Origin: Bacteroidales bacterium UBA6445
Lineage (GTDB): Bacteria > Bacteroidota > Bacteroidia > Bacteroidales > UBA932
Length of the DNA stretch: 64,000 bases
NCBI GenBank assembly: GCA_002439585.1
Contig: DJOF01000023.1
Location: 186,001-250,000 of the forward strand
Direction of reading: 5' to 3'
Positions 60,831 through 64,000 of the stretch are shown one piece after another; positions within the stretch are counted from its first letter, which is position 1; each line of letters starts with the position of its first letter. The notes below the pieces were generated by a model. It saw only the letters and a list, made by a program, of their open reading frames with translations, was not told where the DNA came from and did no database searches. The translations under genes and the position numbers were made by a program.

Positions 60831-61877
60831 ATGAAAAATTCATATATGAAATCAATTATCACAAAAGCAGCATGCGTACTTGCCGTATTGTCGGTAATTG
60901 GCTGCGGAAGCAACACCAAAGAGCAGGCAGCCTCTACCAGTCAGGAGACCGAGCGCGTGACCAATGTGGGAGTATTTGCGGTAGGAAGCAAGGATGTGCC
61001 ACAGATTGAGACTTATACCTCTACCGTTGAGGCTTATGTTACCAATAATATAGCACCTCAGTCACCTTCAAGGATTGAGAAGATATATGTTGAAGTCGGT
61101 GATTATGTTAGGGCAGGCCAGATCGTTGCAAAGATGGATGCTGTGTCCCTGCTTCAGGCAAAGCTTACTGTGACCAATGACTCTACCGAGTTCGGTAGGC
61201 TTAAGGGGCTGTACGAAGAAGGTGGGGTGTCCAAGTCTGATCTTGACGCCATGGAGCTAAAGTACAACGTCTCCAAGGCTCAGTATGACAATCTCCTTGA
61301 AAATACCATTCTCCGCTCACCTGTGGCCGGTGTCATTACCGCGCGTAACTATGACAAGGGAGATATGTTCTCTTCAGGTACTCCTATCTATACCGTGGAG
61401 CAGATCACTCCGGTCAAGCTCTATGTCGGCATTTCCGAGACGGACTACACTAAAGTCCACAAAGGTGACAAGGTCGAGCTTGTTGCAGACGCTTTTCCTG
61501 GAAGAACTTTTGACGGAGTTATCTCCAGAATTTATCCCACTATAGATCCTACTACCCATACCTTTACTACAGAGATTCATATAGCCAACAGAGACAGGGT
61601 ACTAAGACCTGGAATGTATTGCCGTGCCACTGTCAATTTCGGTACAAGGCACAGTGTCACTGTCCCTGACAACTGTATAGTTAAGCAGCAGGGCTCAGGC
61701 GTACGCACAGTTTTCGTGCTTCAAGGTGACAATACCGTCAAGGAGACCGTTGTTACTCTCGGACGTCATTTCGATACTGAGTACGAGATACTTACAGGTC
61801 TGTCTGACGGGGACAAAGTTGTAGTCAAAGGTCAGGCCAGCCTGAAGAATGGGGCCAAAGTCAATGTGCAGGAATAA
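60831..61877 (+). CDS. RND efflux periplasmic adaptor lipoprotein
   Basis: Membrane fusion protein linking permease to outer-membrane channel. Lipoprotein signal ending VIGC. The biotinyl-lipoyl-like halves are IEKIYVEVGDYVRAGQIVAKMDA and ENTILRSPVAGVITARNYDKGDMF, with an alpha-hairpin between. Beta-barrel and membrane-proximal segments follow (VLRPGMYCRATVNFG). The start could be 60831 or 60846; both give a good signal peptide. Confidence 0.93.
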   Translation: MKNSYMKSIITKAACVLAVLSVIGCGSNTKEQAASTSQETERVTNVGVFAVGSKDVPQIETYTSTVEAYVTNNIAPQSPSRIEKIYVEVGDYVRAGQIVAKMDAVSLLQAKLTVTNDSTEFGRLKGLYEEGGVSKSDLDAMELKYNVSKAQYDNLLENTILRSPVAGVITARNYDKGDMFSSGTPIYTVEQITPVKLYVGISETDYTKVHKGDKVELVADAFPGRTFDGVISRIYPTIDPTTHTFTTEIHIANRDRVLRPGMYCRATVNFGTRHSVTVPDNCIVKQQGSGVRTVFVLQGDNTVKETVVTLGRHFDTEYEILTGLSDGDKVVVKGQASLKNGAKVNVQE

Positions 61878-61907
61878 TCTTCCACTACAGAAGTAAAGAA
61901 TCATCAG

Positions 61908-64000
61908 ATGAGTATATACAGAACAGCGGTGAACAAACCGGTGACGACTGCCCTTGTATTCGTGGCTTTCGCCATATTCGGAGTGTTCTCCTTCTTGAAG
62001 ACATCTATAGCACAGTATCCTGACTTTGATGCCAATGTCATCATGGTCATGTCGAGCTATCCTGGCGCTAGTGCCGAAGATGTCGAGACGAATCTTACCA
62101 AGGTCTTGGAGAACGGCCTTAACGGTGTGAGTGACCTCAAAGACCTCACGTCCCGTTCCAAGGAAAATATTTCCATACTTATTTTGGAGTTCAATTACGG
62201 TGTTGACATTGAGGATGCGACCAATGATGTACGTGACAAACTTGACATGGTCAACTCTCAACTGCCAGACGGCTCCAGTACGCCTGTCATCTTCAAGTTC
62301 AGTGCGGATGACATGCCTATTCTCATTCTTTCGGCAACTGCTGACCAAAGTCTTCCGGGATTGGACAAGATCCTTGACGATAAGTTAACCACGCCTCTTG
62401 CCCGTGTGAAAGGAGTAGGTACAATCTCCGTTACCGGTGCGCCTACCCGAGAAGTACATGTCTATTGTGACCCTCATAAGCTTCAGGCTTACGGACTTTC
62501 GCTTTCGACGGTGTCTTCCATCATATCATATGAGAACAAAAATATCCCGAGTGGCAATATTGACATAGGTTCAGAGACATATTCTCTTAGAATCCAGAAG
62601 GAGTTTAATGATCCGTCCGAGATTCTGAGCGTGGTGGTAGGCTATGCCGATGGCAATGCTGTGTATTTGCGTGATGTCGCCGAGGTTATTGACGAACCTG
62701 CGGAGAAAGAGCAGCAGGCATTTACCAACGGAGCACGTTCTGCCCAGATTGTCATACAGAAGCAGACTGGGGCTAACACTGTGGATGTTATCAACGGCAT
62801 CAAGGAAGAACTTGTTTCTATTCAGAAAACGCTTCCTTCCGATATCAAGGTTGAGACTGTAATCGATAGCTCTGACAACATTATCAATAGTATCAACACC
62901 TTGAAGGAAACTATCATCATTACCTTCATCGTTGTGATGCTTGTGGTCTATGTTTTCCTTGGAAGATGGAAGGCGACCTTGATCATCGTGCTGTCTATCC
63001 CTATCTCCCTTCTTGCATCTCTCGTATACCTTTTTGCTACAGGTAACACCCTGAATATCATATCGATGTCAGCACTTTCCATCGCTATCGGTATGGTTGT
63101 GGACGATGCTATTGTGGCACTCGAGAACATAACGACGCATCTTGAGCGAGGTGAAAAGCCTGTAGAGGCTGCTGTACATGGAACGGAGGAAGTGGGTATT
63201 TCCCTCGTTGGATCAATCCTCACGATGCTTTGCGTGTTCCTGCCGCTTACCTTGGTATCTGGAATGTCTGGTATCATGTTCCGTCAGCTTGGTTGGATTG
63301 TCAGCATCATCATGATTGTATCTCTTTTGGTCGCTATAGCTCTCGTGCCTATGATGTGCTCGAGGATGCTTACCAATGAGAATAAGTCAAGCAAACTCTA
63401 TACAATACTCTTTACCCCTATTGACAAGAGTCTCAACTGGATATCAGAAGTATACGCCAAGATAATCAACTGGGCCGTGCGCCATCGCAAGACTGTTATC
63501 TTCGGTGCATTCGGTATTTTCGTGCTTGTTGTAGGCCTTCTTGGCCCGCATATCAAGAGCGAGTATTTCCCTCATGCTGACCAGGGGCGTCTTACGGTGT
63601 CTATAGAGCTCAATGCCGGGACTTCCCAGGAGGTTACAGGCCAGTTTGCTGAGAATCTCTATCAGAGGCTTGTCAAGGAAGTACCTGAGATGAAGGTATG
63701 TAGCTATACTTTCGGACAAGCAGATACAGACAATGCGTGGGCAAGTATTCAGACTAACGGATCCAATGTCATTTCGATGAATATCAACCTCGGAAGTATG
63801 GAGCTCCGAAAGCGTTCTGCCAGCCAGATAGCAGATATCATTCGTACTGACCTCAGGGAATATCCGGAAGTCCACAAGGCTACTGTAACTGAAGGCCAGG
63901 GCGGGACCGGTGGTGCAGCTACAGTCGATGTTGAGATCTACGGATACGACTTCGAGACTACTGATATGGTAGCCCAGGAGATTCAGACGAAATTGCTTGC
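61908..64000 (+). CDS. RND efflux permease, partial at the right edge
   Basis: Inner-membrane proton-driven pump of the RND/AcrB superfamily, 5 prime two thirds only. It starts MSIYRTAVNKPVTTALVFVA after a 30-base gap from the adaptor and stays open to the window end without a stop. Visible motifs are the first membrane helix, SSYPGASAEDVETNLTK, GVGTISVTGAPTREVHVYCDP and GMVVDDAIVALENITTHLE of the fourth-helix region with the conserved Asp pair. The hydrophobic-amphiphilic (HAE1) type, probably for drugs or bile-like compounds, is most likely. Confidence 0.95.
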   Translation, partial: MSIYRTAVNKPVTTALVFVAFAIFGVFSFLKTSIAQYPDFDANVIMVMSSYPGASAEDVETNLTKVLENGLNGVSDLKDLTSRSKENISILILEFNYGVDIEDATNDVRDKLDMVNSQLPDGSSTPVIFKFSADDMPILILSATADQSLPGLDKILDDKLTTPLARVKGVGTISVTGAPTREVHVYCDPHKLQAYGLSLSTVSSIISYENKNIPSGNIDIGSETYSLRIQKEFNDPSEILSVVVGYADGNAVYLRDVAEVIDEPAEKEQQAFTNGARSAQIVIQKQTGANTVDVINGIKEELVSIQKTLPSDIKVETVIDSSDNIINSINTLKETIIITFIVVMLVVYVFLGRWKATLIIVLSIPISLLASLVYLFATGNTLNIISMSALSIAIGMVVDDAIVALENITTHLERGEKPVEAAVHGTEEVGISLVGSILTMLCVFLPLTLVSGMSGIMFRQLGWIVSIIMIVSLLVAIALVPMMCSRMLTNENKSSKLYTILFTPIDKSLNWISEVYAKIINWAVRHRKTVIFGAFGIFVLVVGLLGPHIKSEYFPHADQGRLTVSIELNAGTSQEVTGQFAENLYQRLVKEVPEMKVCSYTFGQADTDNAWASIQTNGSNVISMNINLGSMELRKRSASQIADIIRTDLREYPEVHKATVTEGQGGTGGAATVDVEIYGYDFETTDMVAQEIQTKLL

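Noticed and set aside
1..64000. tRNA, rRNA, CRISPR, insertion sequences or phage genes
   Set aside because: I looked in the intergenic spaces for cloverleaf patterns, regular spacer repeats, transposase or integrase motifs and found none that I could support.

Overview
The window reads as chromosomal DNA of a Bacteroidota bacterium, most likely order Bacteroidales. The support is: many lipoproteins with a short signal peptide ending in Cys, TonB-dependent receptors, BACON, DUF4625 and DUF5689 domain proteins, paired GH92 mannosidases with a GH130 phosphorylase, the ATP synthase order beta-epsilon-a-c-b-delta-alpha-gamma, absence of obvious Shine-Dalgarno sequences, and repeated TAnnTTTG promoter boxes. 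I cannot name the genus from sequence alone. No rRNA, tRNA, CRISPR array, integrase or transposase was seen.

Layout. 1-9.7 kb is mostly minus-strand housekeeping: a radical SAM protein (+), membrane-anchored peptide deformylase, RadA, a small Cys-rich lipoprotein, a phosphoesterase, RsmE, TsaC, a membrane EEP-fold protein, rhomboid protease, MutL and a small membrane protein. 9.7-12 kb holds ispF followed by a gene-poor stretch with unusual repeats and a frameshifted imm11-like pseudogene. 12-20 kb is a mannose operon (GH130, two GH92, ROK kinase, ManA). It would take alpha-mannosides from trimming, through phosphorolysis and phosphorylation, to fructose-6-phosphate. 20-24 kb is a minus-strand operon of a His-rich exported protein, a TonB receptor and two DUF4625 lipoproteins, probably for metal uptake. 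24-32 kb has a SUMF1-like lipoprotein, a subtilase, enolase and a GH20 hexosaminidase.

32-39 kb is a complete F1Fo ATP synthase operon with a c subunit of proton type and a gamma subunit carrying two low-complexity segments. 39-48.5 kb is the most interesting region. It encodes five exported proteins in one direction: a BACON/OB-fold lipoprotein, a DRGH-motif nonspecific nuclease lipoprotein, a secreted EEP-fold nuclease, a TonB-dependent receptor without a SusD partner, and a DUF5689 OB-fold lipoprotein. I interpret it as a nucleic-acid utilisation locus, built like a polysaccharide utilisation locus but for DNA or RNA.

48.5-64 kb carries an M3 peptidase, Asd, a large metzincin-like protease, an RlmI-like methyltransferase, MenG/UbiE, Pgk, Lgt and an RND efflux operon (TolC-like, adaptor, permease). 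The permease runs off the right edge.
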